A stretch of DNA of 64,000 bases. Source: Tharpella sp964457755 (GTDB lineage: Bacteria; Desulfobacterota; Anaeroferrophillalia; Anaeroferrophillales; Tharpellaceae). The DNA is taken from NCBI GenBank assembly GCA_964457755.1, contig CAYWGC010000007.1:34473-98472 (forward strand), given 5' to 3'. The notes under the pieces were generated by a model. The model ran no database searches. It saw only the letters and a list, made by a program, of their open reading frames with translations, and was not told the DNA's origin. The position numbers and the translations under genes were made by a program. Of the stretch, positions 51,869 to 60,668 are shown in pieces. Numbering within the stretch: the first letter of the stretch is position 1; each line of letters starts with the position of its first letter.

Positions 51869-52801
51869 ATGGTTAAACGTTATGCCGGAGTATCTTTTCG
51901 TTGCTCCCGTAAGGTCTATTATTTTGAGATTGGTGCCTTGCACCTTAAAACTAATGATAGTGTGGTTGTAGAAACTGATCGCGGGGTTAATCTGGGGCAG
52001 GTAGTGGTGCCCCCGGAACGGGCTGTTTTGCCCGATGGGGTTGTTGCGGATACGGTCAAGAAGGTTCTGCGTAAGGCTCGAGAAGACGATTTTAATAAAC
52101 TCAAGGAGAATACAGAGCGCGAAGTCGAAGCCACGCAAATTTGTCGTGACAAGATCAAAGAGTACAAACTCAAGATGAAGCTGGTGCGGGCGGAAATTAT
52201 GCATGACAGCAACCGTATTATCTTCTATTTTACAGCTGAGAATCGGGTCGATTTTCGCGAATTGGTTAAGGAGTTGGCCCATACTCTACATGTTCGGGTT
52301 GAGATGCGGCAAATAGGTATTCGCGATGCGGCGGGGATGGCTGGCGGGGTTGGCATCTGTGGTCGAGAGCTCTGTTGTGCAACCTTTCTTACGACTTTTA
52401 CCCCGGTTACTGTGAAGATGGCCAAGGAGCAGCATCTGGCCTTAAATCCGATGAAGATTTCCGGCATCTGCGGTCGCCTGATGTGTTGTTTGGGCTATGA
52501 GTATGAAAATTATCGCAACTCCGAAGGGCGTTCCAGAGGGCGTGGGAGTAGTAAGCCTAAATCTGATAAGGAGGTTGCAAACTCTGACTGGAAAGGGTCT
52601 GAGAGAAGAGCAGAAGCCCGCTCATCTAAAGCTCCAGCCAAGGCTCTGGATAGCGTTTCTGATACAGCTTCAGGTAAGAAAGTCGAGAAAAAAAGCGAAG
52701 CATCCTCGGCTGGAGATCGAAAAAGTAAAAAAAGTTCAAGAAATCAAAGGGGTTCTAATCGTTCAGGGAACCGGGATAAGAGGAAAAAAGAGCAATCATG
52801 A
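51869..52801 (+). CDS. ricT: PSP1/RicT-like protein (YaaT family)
   Basis: 310 residues. The PSP1 core runs about 1-205: YFEIGALHLKTNDSVVVETDRGVNLGQVV and two Cys motifs, GGVGICGRELCCATFL and GICGRLMCCLGYEYE, the iron-sulfur ligands known in the Bacillus Y-complex. In Bacillus it works in RNA-processing and phosphorelay control; elsewhere its function is less clear. Residues 205-310 are a long Lys/Ser/Arg-rich tail. Its stop overlaps metG by 4 bases. Confidence 0.88.
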   Translation: MVKRYAGVSFRCSRKVYYFEIGALHLKTNDSVVVETDRGVNLGQVVVPPERAVLPDGVVADTVKKVLRKAREDDFNKLKENTEREVEATQICRDKIKEYKLKMKLVRAEIMHDSNRIIFYFTAENRVDFRELVKELAHTLHVRVEMRQIGIRDAAGMAGGVGICGRELCCATFLTTFTPVTVKMAKEQHLALNPMKISGICGRLMCCLGYEYENYRNSEGRSRGRGSSKPKSDKEVANSDWKGSERRAEARSSKAPAKALDSVSDTASGKKVEKKSEASSAGDRKSKKSSRNQRGSNRSGNRDKRKKEQS

Positions 52802-54336
52802 GTGATTTACAGGAAAAGATCTACTATATTACGACCCCTATCTATTATGTTAATGATGTGCCTCATATCGGTCATGCCTATACGACAATAGCCGCCGACG
52901 TTGTGGCTCGTTATCAGCGTCTATTAGGCAGGCAAGTCTTCTTTCTGACCGGGACTGACGAGCACGGACTCAAGATTGAGAAAACCGCGAATGCCAAAGG
53001 TTTGAGCGCTAAAGCACTGGTTGATGAAGTGGTTGAACGTTTTATCCATCTCTGGAAGGTCTTGAACATCTCGCATGACGATTTTATTAGAACCAGTCAA
53101 GAGCGCCATTATCGGGCCGTAAATGCCTTTTTTAAAAGAGTGCAAGAGCAGGGCAGTATCTATTTGGGGCATTATGAAGATTGGTATTGTGTGCCCTGCG
53201 AAACCTTCTGGACCGAGAATCAGCTTGAAAATGAAAACTGTCCCGAGTGTGGACGCCCGGCTGAGAAGGTTAAGGAGGAGAGCTATTTCTTCGCGATGTC
53301 AGCCTTCCAGGAGCGCCTCCTCGACTATCTGCAAGAACATGATGATTTTGTCATGCCGAAGAGTAAATTAAATGAAGTCTTAGGCTTTTTGCGGGAAGAT
53401 TTGCGTGATTTAAGTATCAGTCGCAGTAGTTTCGACTGGGGAATTCCGGTCCCTGGTGACGAGCGCCATGTTATCTATGTCTGGTTTGATGCGCTGATTA
53501 ATTATCTCACGGCGGCCGGATTTCCTGATGATATGGAGCGTTTTGAGCGCCTCTGGCCAGCCGATGTTCATCTTATTGGTAAAGATATCTTACGTTTTCA
53601 TGCGGTCTACTGGCCGACTTTTCTTTTTGCTGCCGATTTGCCTTTGCCCCGCCAGGTCTTTGCTCATGGCTGGTGGACGGTGGAGGGCGAAAAGATGTCG
53701 AAATCGGTCGGTAATGTGGTTGACCCGGAAGCGGTTGCGGAGGAGTTCGGGGTTGACGCTTTTCGCTATTTTCTTTTGCGGGAAGTTCCTTTTGGTTCGG
53801 ATGGTGATTTTTCGCAAAACTCGATCAAAGGTCGGGTCAACAGTGAACTGGCCAACGATCTCGGCAATCTTTTGAGCCGTACGGTAGCGATGGTTAAGAA
53901 ATATCGCCAGTCAGTGATTCCGGTTGCTGATGTTAAAAATCTACACTATCTTGAATTTGCTGCTTTAAATGATCAAATTCGGCTTGAGGTGGCCCAGGCG
54001 ATGGCTGATTTGACCTTGCATAAGATGTTGGCTGCGGTCTGGCAACTGGTCGAAAAGTGTAACCGTTTTATTGATGAACAGGCGCCCTGGGCTCTGGCCA
54101 AGGATGAGTCTCAGGCCGATGCATTAGATCAGGTGCTCTATTGTGTGCTTGAAAGTCTGCGATTATTGAGTGTTTATCTCTCTCCGGTGATGCCCGAAAA
54201 AGCATCTCAGATGGCTCTGCAGTTAGGGCAGGCGGAGCCCGTTGCGGCCAGTGGGCCTGAGGTCTTTACCTGGGGCAGGCTGGTGACCGGGGGCGAGGTG
54301 GTTAAGGGAGAATCGCTTTTCCCGCGGCTTGATTAG
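52798..54336 (+). CDS. metG: Methionyl-tRNA synthetase, short form
   Basis: 512 residues, class I. Signature TPIYYVNDVPHIGHAYT holds the HIGH motif; KMSKSVGN is the KMSKS; four zinc-type Cys are in WYCVPCETFW and NCPECGRPAE. The C-terminal tRNA-binding dimer domain of long MetRS is missing, which is usual for this type. Coupled to ricT by ATGA overlap. Confidence 0.95.
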   Translation: MSDLQEKIYYITTPIYYVNDVPHIGHAYTTIAADVVARYQRLLGRQVFFLTGTDEHGLKIEKTANAKGLSAKALVDEVVERFIHLWKVLNISHDDFIRTSQERHYRAVNAFFKRVQEQGSIYLGHYEDWYCVPCETFWTENQLENENCPECGRPAEKVKEESYFFAMSAFQERLLDYLQEHDDFVMPKSKLNEVLGFLREDLRDLSISRSSFDWGIPVPGDERHVIYVWFDALINYLTAAGFPDDMERFERLWPADVHLIGKDILRFHAVYWPTFLFAADLPLPRQVFAHGWWTVEGEKMSKSVGNVVDPEAVAEEFGVDAFRYFLLREVPFGSDGDFSQNSIKGRVNSELANDLGNLLSRTVAMVKKYRQSVIPVADVKNLHYLEFAALNDQIRLEVAQAMADLTLHKMLAAVWQLVEKCNRFIDEQAPWALAKDESQADALDQVLYCVLESLRLLSVYLSPVMPEKASQMALQLGQAEPVAASGPEVFTWGRLVTGGEVVKGESLFPRLD

Positions 54337-54351
54337 GCTGCATAGGTCGTT

Positions 54352-54897
54352 GTGATGGCTAATAAAAAATTTCGGCCGGATTTTGCAAAAGCTAAAAAGG
54401 TGCGCCGCAAGCAGAAAGTGGTTGCGGTTGGTGAGGTTGTGGGTGGGCTCCTGGATACACCGCAACTGCGCGAACGTCTTTTGCATGAAGAGATTTTTCG
54501 GCAATGGCGTAAGATCGTCGGTGGCGGGTTGCTTGATAAGTGTCAGCCGAACCGTATCAAACGAAATATTCTCTATATCGATGTCAAAAGCAGTTCTTGG
54601 GCTCATCAATTGATCTATCTGCAGGAGGAGATTATCAGTCGGGTCAATAGCTTTGCGGGTATGACCCTGATTAGCGCCATTCATTGCCGGGCCGTGAAAG
54701 CGGGCCAACTGAAAAGTGACAGCGGGCCGGTTGTGAGAGGAGCAGAAATGTTGTCTGGAGCAATGGTTTCCGAAGCTGAAGAGTTGGCTTGGCGTAAACA
54801 GAGCCAAACTCTGGTCAAAGACCCAGAACTGGCAGATATCTTATGCCGTATGCGTTGTCATTGTGAAACTCGTCAGCGCCTGTTAGGAATGGTCTGA
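54352..54897 (+). CDS. DUF721 protein (DciA-like)
   Basis: 181 residues. The DUF721 core is KKVRRKQKVVAVGEVVGGLL, ERLLHEEIFRQWRKIVG and LYIDVKSSSWAHQLIYLQEEIISRVN. DciA, the best-studied member, loads the replicative helicase DnaB in species lacking DnaC. The GTG at 54352 or the ATG at 54355 may be used. The 3' end overlaps rsmI (TGATG). Confidence 0.85.
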   Translation: MMANKKFRPDFAKAKKVRRKQKVVAVGEVVGGLLDTPQLRERLLHEEIFRQWRKIVGGGLLDKCQPNRIKRNILYIDVKSSSWAHQLIYLQEEIISRVNSFAGMTLISAIHCRAVKAGQLKSDSGPVVRGAEMLSGAMVSEAEELAWRKQSQTLVKDPELADILCRMRCHCETRQRLLGMV

Positions 54898-55763
54898 TGG
54901 ACGTTGTTACGGGAGAACTTTTTCTGATTGCTACCCCGATCGGCAACCTTTCCGATATCACGATCAGGGCTCTGGAGGCTCTGCGGTCGGTTGATCTGGT
55001 TGCGGCTGAAGATACGCGGACCGCCAGAAAACTTTTCAGCCGTTATCAGGTTACGACTCCGCTCATCTCTCTGCACGATAACTCTTCGCCTAAACGGCTT
55101 GCTGATCTTCTCAAAAGATTGCAGGGGGGGGAGCGGGTCGGGGTTATCTCTGAAGCCGGTACTCCGGGGATTTCAGATCCCGGTTACCGGCTCATTCAGA
55201 TGGCGGCTGAAGCCAAGATCAGGATTACGCCATTACCTGGTGCTTGTGCCGCGGTTGCCGCCCTTTGCGCCAGTGCCTTGCCGCTCGACTCGTTCTATTT
55301 CGCTGGGTTTCTGCCGGCCCGTTCCGGGCCTTGTCAGCGCCGCCTCGAAAGTTTAAAGGATATTGAGGCGACCTTGATCTTCTATGAGTCTCCCCGACGT
55401 CTCAACCGCACTCTTGAAACCCTGGAAAAGGTTTTAGGTGATCGTCCGGCCTGCGTAGCCCGAGAATTAACTAAAATCTATGAAGAGTTTCTGCGGTTCC
55501 CTCTAAGTCATTTACGGGCTCTTGGTTCTGAACGCGATTGGCGGGGCGAAATCACCCTGTTGGTTGCCGGTTGCGACTTGGAAAGTCGCAACCGCGACCC
55601 CCAAACCTTGCTCGAAGAGGAAGCGAAACTTCAAATCCGCCTTAGCGACCCCCATTTTACCGGAGGTCGCAGTAATCGCGATCTGGTTGAATTACTGATA
55701 TCCGAATTCCCCCTCCTTAAACGCCGCCGAATTTACGAGATAGTTATCTCAGACAACCCCTAG
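54897..55763 (+). CDS. rsmI: 16S rRNA C1402 2'-O-methyltransferase RsmI
   Basis: SAM-dependent tetrapyrrole-methylase-fold enzyme. 288 residues. LIATPIGNLSDITIRALEAL start, EDTRTARKLFSRY, SEAGTPGISDPG, LPGACAAVAALCAS and FYESPRRLNRTLE are diagnostic. It is the last gene before the island boundary; its stop at 55761-55763 is followed within 40 bases by a transposase remnant. Confidence 0.96.
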   Translation: MDVVTGELFLIATPIGNLSDITIRALEALRSVDLVAAEDTRTARKLFSRYQVTTPLISLHDNSSPKRLADLLKRLQGGERVGVISEAGTPGISDPGYRLIQMAAEAKIRITPLPGACAAVAALCASALPLDSFYFAGFLPARSGPCQRRLESLKDIEATLIFYESPRRLNRTLETLEKVLGDRPACVARELTKIYEEFLRFPLSHLRALGSERDWRGEITLLVAGCDLESRNRDPQTLLEEEAKLQIRLSDPHFTGGRSNRDLVELLISEFPLLKRRRIYEIVISDNP

Positions 55764-55799
55764 AAAGTTGTCCGAAAATGGCAATTTTTTCTCAAAGCT

Positions 55800-56310
55800 G
55801 TCGTCAATCGCTATAACAGCTGCGGTGACTCTAAGCAAGGGTTTGCCCGTATTCGTTGCCCTGATTGTCACAGCTAATACCTCTGTTGTTTTTCAGCTTT
55901 CCTATTCTTATCCGTCATTTCTTTCGTTGTGACCGGAATCTTTTAAGTAGTCTCTGTCATTGTGTGTGCCGCCTACGTCCAGCGGGGATTTTTTCGTACA
56001 GCTTTGAACAAGCCGAATGGTATCCCTGGTGTTGTCATGGCAATCCGGACCTTTGTTGACTTGGCGGGAATGTATCAAAAAAGTATGGGAGGTTGACCCG
56101 TTGATCTGTCCGCAATGCCAGGGGGAGATGAAGGAAGTCGGTTTCATTGCGGGCTATCCGGTTGTTTGCGAAATCCTGAAACATCTTGATCTGTGGGACC
56201 GTTCACCGTCTCGCGGCCCCGTCAAATCGACTGCTGGTGAAGAGGTGGCTTGTGAACCTTATGATGATGGCTGGCCGGGATATGATGTGCCCTTTGTTGT
56301 GGTGCAATAG
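55800..56310 (+). pseudogene. IS91-type transposase remnant, interrupted
   Basis: Two pieces remain. 55800-55877 reads VVNRYNSCGDSKQGFARIRC then PDCHS, the zinc-binding N-terminal part, ended by TAA. 56050-56310 reads LLTWRECIKKVWEVDPLIC then CPQCQGEMKEVGFIAGY, the C-terminal tail, with a plausible natural stop. The middle (about 250 bases) has no matching frame and the catalytic HUH/Tyr region is missing, so it cannot transpose. Confidence 0.75.
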
Positions 56311-56503
56311 ATAATCTGCTGGGGGTAGGGCGAGGTACGTCCAATTTCCCGGTAATTTTGCGTAAAATAACGCAGGTAAGATTTTTTGTGTTGCCGTCAC
56401 GACGTAAAGATGGTAAATTTTGTAAAATTGTAATGGTGATAACGAAAAGTGTGTTGATGTTAAGGTTGTTGTAGGCTGGCACTTCAATTTTGTGGCTGTA
56501 ATG

Positions 56504-56536
56504 TCACACCCCCTGAAAAGCAATTTCCTATAAGCT
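56504..56536 (+). repeat. 33-bp direct repeat, left copy
   Basis: Starts TCACACCCCCTGAAAAGC and ends TTTCCTATAAGCT; 31 of 33 bases match 61908-61940 in the same orientation. It abuts the truncation point of the metallophosphoesterase remnant. Confidence 0.8.
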
Positions 56537-56945
56537 TCTCCGGGGCGAGGCGGTGGACGTTGCCGGTGTTCTTATGATCGCCGGGATCGACGATCCAACG
56601 GGAAAGCGCTTTGGCACCAATCAAGGGATATCTGAGCGGGAGCTCTTGGCGAAGCTTCCGAGGGACAGGTTCACCATCCTCCTTAAGCATCTTCCCCTCG
56701 TAAGGGACGACGGCGGCAGCCACTATGACCTTCAGCTCTCGGGACATACTCACCGAGGGCAGATATTCCCTTTCCGTCTTGTTACAGGGATCTTCTTTCA
56801 GTACAACGCCGGATGGTACACCCTTCCCGGGGGCGCCTTCCTGCATGTAAGCCGCGGCACGGGGACCTGGGGACCGCCGATCCGGTTTCTCTCGCCACCG
56901 GAGGTGACCATCATTGACCTCGTGCGCGAGGGTCAGTCCTCATAA
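56537..56945 (+). pseudogene. Metallophosphoesterase, 5'-truncated
   Basis: The C-terminal 130 residues of a calcineurin-type phosphoesterase (YaeI/YkuE-like): VLMIAGIDDP, LLKHLPLVRDDG, the metal-binding LQLSGHTHRGQIF and YTLPGGAFLHVSRGTGTWGPP. The N-terminal metal motifs (D-x-H and GDxxD) are missing. The frame enters straight from the 33-bp repeat, so the gene was cut there. Codon use is more G+C-rich than that of neighbours. Confidence 0.75.
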
Positions 56946-57681
56946 ACGCCATTCTGAGCACGACTTTGATCGACCCCGTCTGCACGCGTTACATTATCAA
57001 CGCGCTATAATTGTATAAAGTCATCCCAAGAATTGTCAAGATTGGTAACGATAGAAACTCTATCTACAGATTTTTCGATATCACCCAGCTGTAGGAATTA
57101 CTCACTGCACCTACTTATAAATACCCTTGACTGTAACGAAAGATTACCGAGTATTTATTGAAGTCAATAAGTGATGGAAATGGTTTCGCGTAGTAGCTTT
57201 CAACCCGTACTGTTCAGGGGTGATCGAAGAAAAAAATGAAACATGCCGGTTATTAGCGACACCTCCTACTCCTTAAAATCATTTCAGGAGAAAATCAACG
57301 ATTACCGCTTGAAAACCTCACTTTAATATTCCTTGACAAAACTCCTTGACAGCGTTAACTAATTAAGTAGTTTTAGTATAACTTTATTTACTATCATGCG
57401 TGAACTGATTGTAATGAAGGAGTGAAGATGGTTTGGACTTGAAAGCCCTATTTCTCATAAGGAGAGGTAGGGCTTTGTTTTTTATAATGTCAGGTTCAAA
57501 AAATCGATGACCGAATAAATTTGACGATGTATTTGGCGAACCGGAGTGACTTAACAATCTCTCGTACCTGAGTATTTATAATCAATTACAAACGATTAAA
57601 ATCACGAGTTCGGATAGTAGTAAGGTCTTTACGATTCAGGCAAAAAAACGAAAAACAGCAGAGAAAAAAGGGGTGAGCCAG
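56946..57681. other. 736-base stretch without a gene
   Basis: AT-rich, many stops on both strands. It contains two TTGACA boxes (57333-57338, 57346-57351), a hairpin terminator at 57442-57482 and the leader of the coiled-coil gene. I see no coding frame that I can support. A small RNA between the TTGACA boxes and the terminator is possible. Confidence 0.5.
57442..57482 (+). terminator. Terminator not preceded by an obvious gene
   Basis: AAAGCCCTATTTCTC (57442-57456) pairs with 57462-57476 with one wobble/mismatch, followed by a run of T. A four-codon frame ATG GTT TGG ACT TGA lies just before, unlikely to be a gene. Confidence 0.65.
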
Positions 57682-58329
57682 ATGAGTAGCATTGAAAAAA
57701 AAGGAGAAGCTTCTCTCTCCAAAGAAACCGAGAAGAGTCCCTTTCTAAAATCCGGCAGCGATTCAGAAAATCAGGGGGCAGAACCGGTAATGGGAGAAAA
57801 GGTGGAAAAGATCAGAGATATTCTCTTTGGGACCCAAATGCGGGATTATGAAAAAAGGTTTACCCTGATCGAAGAACGCTTGCTCAGAGAAGTAACCAGC
57901 CTGAAAAATGAGACCAAGATACGGCTAGATTCGGTGGAAAACTATATTAAGAAAGAGTTGGAATCCTTGATCGATCGGATAAAGACCGAACATGATCAAC
58001 GGGAGGAATCTCTCAGTGAACTCTTAAGTGAGATGAAGCACTTGAATAAGACCGCTGAAAAAAAGATCAACCAATTGGATGATCAACTGGGCAAAAGCTC
58101 GAGAGATCTCCGTCAACAAATTCTGGATCAGGCCAAGAACCTTTCCGATGAAATTTTGCATAAATATGAAGATATCTCAACAACCCTTGGACAAACAGCC
58201 CAGGAACTTCGTAACGAAACAGTTAATCGTTCCTCGCTCTCAGATCTTCTTGTGGAAACAGCCGTGCGCCTTAGCGACGAGACAGCTAAGAAATTAGGCA
58301 TTGATTCAAAAGATATAAAACATGAGTGA
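57682..58329 (+). CDS. Coiled-coil protein of the GTPase cassette
   Basis: 215 residues (218 from the GTG at 57673). The N-terminal 35 residues are polar and low complexity; residues 40-205 are a nearly continuous heptad helix (KIRDILFGTQMRDYEKRF, KIRLDSVENYIKKELESL, ELLSEMKHLNKTAEKKINQL). The motif IRDILFGTQ resembles IRTLIIGPE in the next protein. No signal peptide or membrane segment: cytosolic. It overlaps the next gene by 8 bases and so belongs to one operon. Unknown function; a scaffold is plausible. Confidence 0.75.
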   Translation: MSSIEKKGEASLSKETEKSPFLKSGSDSENQGAEPVMGEKVEKIRDILFGTQMRDYEKRFTLIEERLLREVTSLKNETKIRLDSVENYIKKELESLIDRIKTEHDQREESLSELLSEMKHLNKTAEKKINQLDDQLGKSSRDLRQQILDQAKNLSDEILHKYEDISTTLGQTAQELRNETVNRSSLSDLLVETAVRLSDETAKKLGIDSKDIKHE

Positions 58330-60094
58330 TACCCCCACCCCGGACAACAGTAAGAATTTGCAGGAAGATGCCCTATCTGAGGACAAGCTGGCCGAGATCC
58401 GAACACTCATAATCGGCCCGGAGCAGGCCCAACTCGGCAAACTTCAGGAACGGCTGGATAACTCCGAGATGCTTGCAAAGGATGTCAGCCGGGCTCTTCC
58501 TAAAGCGGTTATTTTAAGGGCATCTCAAGACAAAAAATTCGTAACAGCATTAACCCCCACCATAGAAGAGGTTCTCAAATCATCTATCAAAAGGGATCCA
58601 AAGACCCTCGTAAGTGCTCTCTTCCCTGTAATGGGGCCAGCTATCAGGAAAGCCGTTACTGAAACATTGAGAATAATGCTTCAGTCTCTCAATCAGGCCC
58701 TTGAAAAAAGCCTTTCTTGGGATGGCTTGAAGTGGAGGTTGGAGGCTATCCGAACAGGGAAATCGTTTGCTGAAGTTGTTATTCTCCAAAGTCTTTTGTA
58801 CCGCGTTGAGCAGATCTTTCTCATACACAAAGAAACCGGATTATTGCTTCAACATGTAGTGGGGGAAGACATAGCCTTTCAAGACGCAGACATGGTTTCC
58901 GGCATGTTAACGGCCATTCAGGACTTTGTTCATGATTCCTTTGACGCGCAAAGTGAGGAAACGATTGAAACTATACAAATGGGAGAACGTACTGTTTGGG
59001 TCACACAAGGTACCGAGGTAGTCCTAGCAGCAGCTATCCGGGGGACCGCCCCGGAAGTGTTGAGATCAGTTTTCCAGGAAGCACTTGAAAACACTCTTCT
59101 CGAGCAAGGTGAGGCGCTTGAATCTTTCGATGGAGACACAGTTCCTTTTGAAAAGAGCAGGTATCTCCTTGAAGCCTGTCTTCAGGCCCGCTACAAGACA
59201 AAAAAACAAAAATCCTCTCCTTTCTTATGGGTTTTATTAGGGATCATAATAATTGCTTTCGGGACTTGGGGATTTTTTTCTGTCCGAAACCACCTTCGTT
59301 GGTCAGATTACCTTAAAAAGATAGATACTGAACGAGGCATAGTGGTAACCGACACTGGAAAACGTGACGGGCAATATTTTATTTCCGGTCTCCGAGATCC
59401 ATTAGCGGTGGATCCGGTGACCCTGTTGAGAGGATCAAAACTTGACTCCGAAAAAGTAATAAGCTATTGGGAATCTTACTATTCATTGCATCCTGATTTT
59501 ATCGTTCTTCGGGCAAAAAAAATTCTAAGACCTCCCGAAACCGTGTCCCTGGAACTTAAGGATAGTGTCCTCTACGCCACAGGCCAGGCTTCCCACCAAT
59601 GGATTGCACAGGCTCGCTATCTTGCGCAGTTTATTCCCGGCATTACGGAAATCCGGGGAAATGACCTCTCTGATATAGACCTAAAAAAGCTGATAACAAG
59701 TAAAGACTGGATTGAAAATCAAAGCCTTCGTTTTACAGGGGGCAGCACCCGCCTTATGGCGGGCCAGAGTGACACATTGTGTGCGTTAGTAAAAGAGATT
59801 AAAGAATTTCAAGATATTGCCCGGCTTCTGGATAAGCATTTCTACATCGAGATTAGGGGGCATACGGACAATACCGGGGCAGAAGAGCGTAATCTGCTTT
59901 TAAGCCGGGAACGGGCAGAAATCATACGCTTCGCGCTGATTGAGGAAGGGCTTAAGGTGATCAATTATAAAACGACTGGTGTTAGCTCCCGTGAACCTTT
60001 GCGCAAAGACGCGACGGAAAAGGATAGAGAATATAACCGCAGGGTATCCTTTAATATAACTCTTGCTGATATACCAACTACAGAAGGAAACTAG
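58322..60094 (+). CDS. Cytosolic domain - TM - BON-like - OmpA domain protein
   Basis: 590 residues. Residues 1-300 are cytosolic; 155-265 show a strand-helix-strand-strand-helix order (VEQIFLIHKETGLLLQHV; DADMVSGMLTAIQDFVHDSF; GERTVWVTQGTEVVLAAAI) that looks like a roadblock/longin-type fold. One transmembrane helix at 301-321. Then a BON-like segment (about 405-450) and a complete OmpA/MotB peptidoglycan-binding domain (465-580; GHTDNTGAEERNLLLSRERA and NRRVSFNI). So it bridges cytosol and cell wall. There is no secretion signal. It precedes a Ras-like GTPase by 2 bases. Confidence 0.85.
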   Translation: MSDTPTPDNSKNLQEDALSEDKLAEIRTLIIGPEQAQLGKLQERLDNSEMLAKDVSRALPKAVILRASQDKKFVTALTPTIEEVLKSSIKRDPKTLVSALFPVMGPAIRKAVTETLRIMLQSLNQALEKSLSWDGLKWRLEAIRTGKSFAEVVILQSLLYRVEQIFLIHKETGLLLQHVVGEDIAFQDADMVSGMLTAIQDFVHDSFDAQSEETIETIQMGERTVWVTQGTEVVLAAAIRGTAPEVLRSVFQEALENTLLEQGEALESFDGDTVPFEKSRYLLEACLQARYKTKKQKSSPFLWVLLGIIIIAFGTWGFFSVRNHLRWSDYLKKIDTERGIVVTDTGKRDGQYFISGLRDPLAVDPVTLLRGSKLDSEKVISYWESYYSLHPDFIVLRAKKILRPPETVSLELKDSVLYATGQASHQWIAQARYLAQFIPGITEIRGNDLSDIDLKKLITSKDWIENQSLRFTGGSTRLMAGQSDTLCALVKEIKEFQDIARLLDKHFYIEIRGHTDNTGAEERNLLLSRERAEIIRFALIEEGLKVINYKTTGVSSREPLRKDATEKDREYNRRVSFNITLADIPTTEGN

Positions 60095-60096
60095 AC

Positions 60097-60597
60097 ATGA
60101 TCCAGAAAAAGATATGTATGGTGGGTGCTTTCGCTGTGGGTAAGACAAGTCTCGTGACGCGCTTTGTTCAGAGCATTTTCTCCGATAAGTACCTCACCAC
60201 CGTGGGAGTAAAGATTGACAAAAAGCCAATAAAGATTGGCGATGTGGATGTAACTCTTGTTTTATGGGATCTTGCCGGCGAGGATGAGCTTTCGAAGATG
60301 AGGATGTCTTATATGCGTGGCGCGTCAGGGTATTTGTTGGTGGTCGACGGAACCCGTCCTACCACCTTGGACACAGCCATTAATCTTCAAAAAAAAGTAG
60401 ATGAGTTTTTCGGCAAAGAAGTTCCCTTCGTGCTTCTATTGAACAAAAATGACCTTACCAGTGAGTGGTGTCTGGGAGATGCGGAGATAGAAGAACTTGC
60501 AGGGAAAAGATGGACCGCCATCAAGACCAGCGCTAAGACGGGCGAGGGAATTGAAAAAGCCTTCCTAACCCTTACCCAGATGATCGTAGGTGAATAG
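60097..60597 (+). CDS. Ras/Rab-like small GTPase
   Basis: 166 residues. All five G motifs are in canonical positions: G1 GAFAVGKTS (10-18), G2 Thr35 in YLTTVG, G3 WDLAGED (57-63), G4 NKND (116-119), G5 TSAKTG (144-149). The Gln that aids hydrolysis in Ras (DTAGQ) is Glu here (DLAGE), so intrinsic activity may be low and GAP-dependent. No membrane anchor. Prokaryotic Ras-like GTPases are known (MglA, Rup families); this one is more Rab-like than MglA. Partner candidates are the adjoining OmpA and coiled-coil proteins. Confidence 0.92.
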   Translation: MIQKKICMVGAFAVGKTSLVTRFVQSIFSDKYLTTVGVKIDKKPIKIGDVDVTLVLWDLAGEDELSKMRMSYMRGASGYLLVVDGTRPTTLDTAINLQKKVDEFFGKEVPFVLLLNKNDLTSEWCLGDAEIEELAGKRWTAIKTSAKTGEGIEKAFLTLTQMIVGE

Positions 60598-60668
60598 CAA
60601 GCAGATATTTGCACTTCACTAGGACAGAAATGCACACTTGAAAATTTTTAAGGAAAAGGTGAATAAAA

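Noticed and set aside
54223..54807. 194-residue minus-strand frame across metG and the DUF721 gene
   Set aside because: Overlaps two well-supported genes and lacks any family feature.
55800..55877. Remnant considered as a small zinc-finger gene
   Set aside because: The 26-codon piece has no start and continues the IS91 pattern; the later piece is the same protein's tail.
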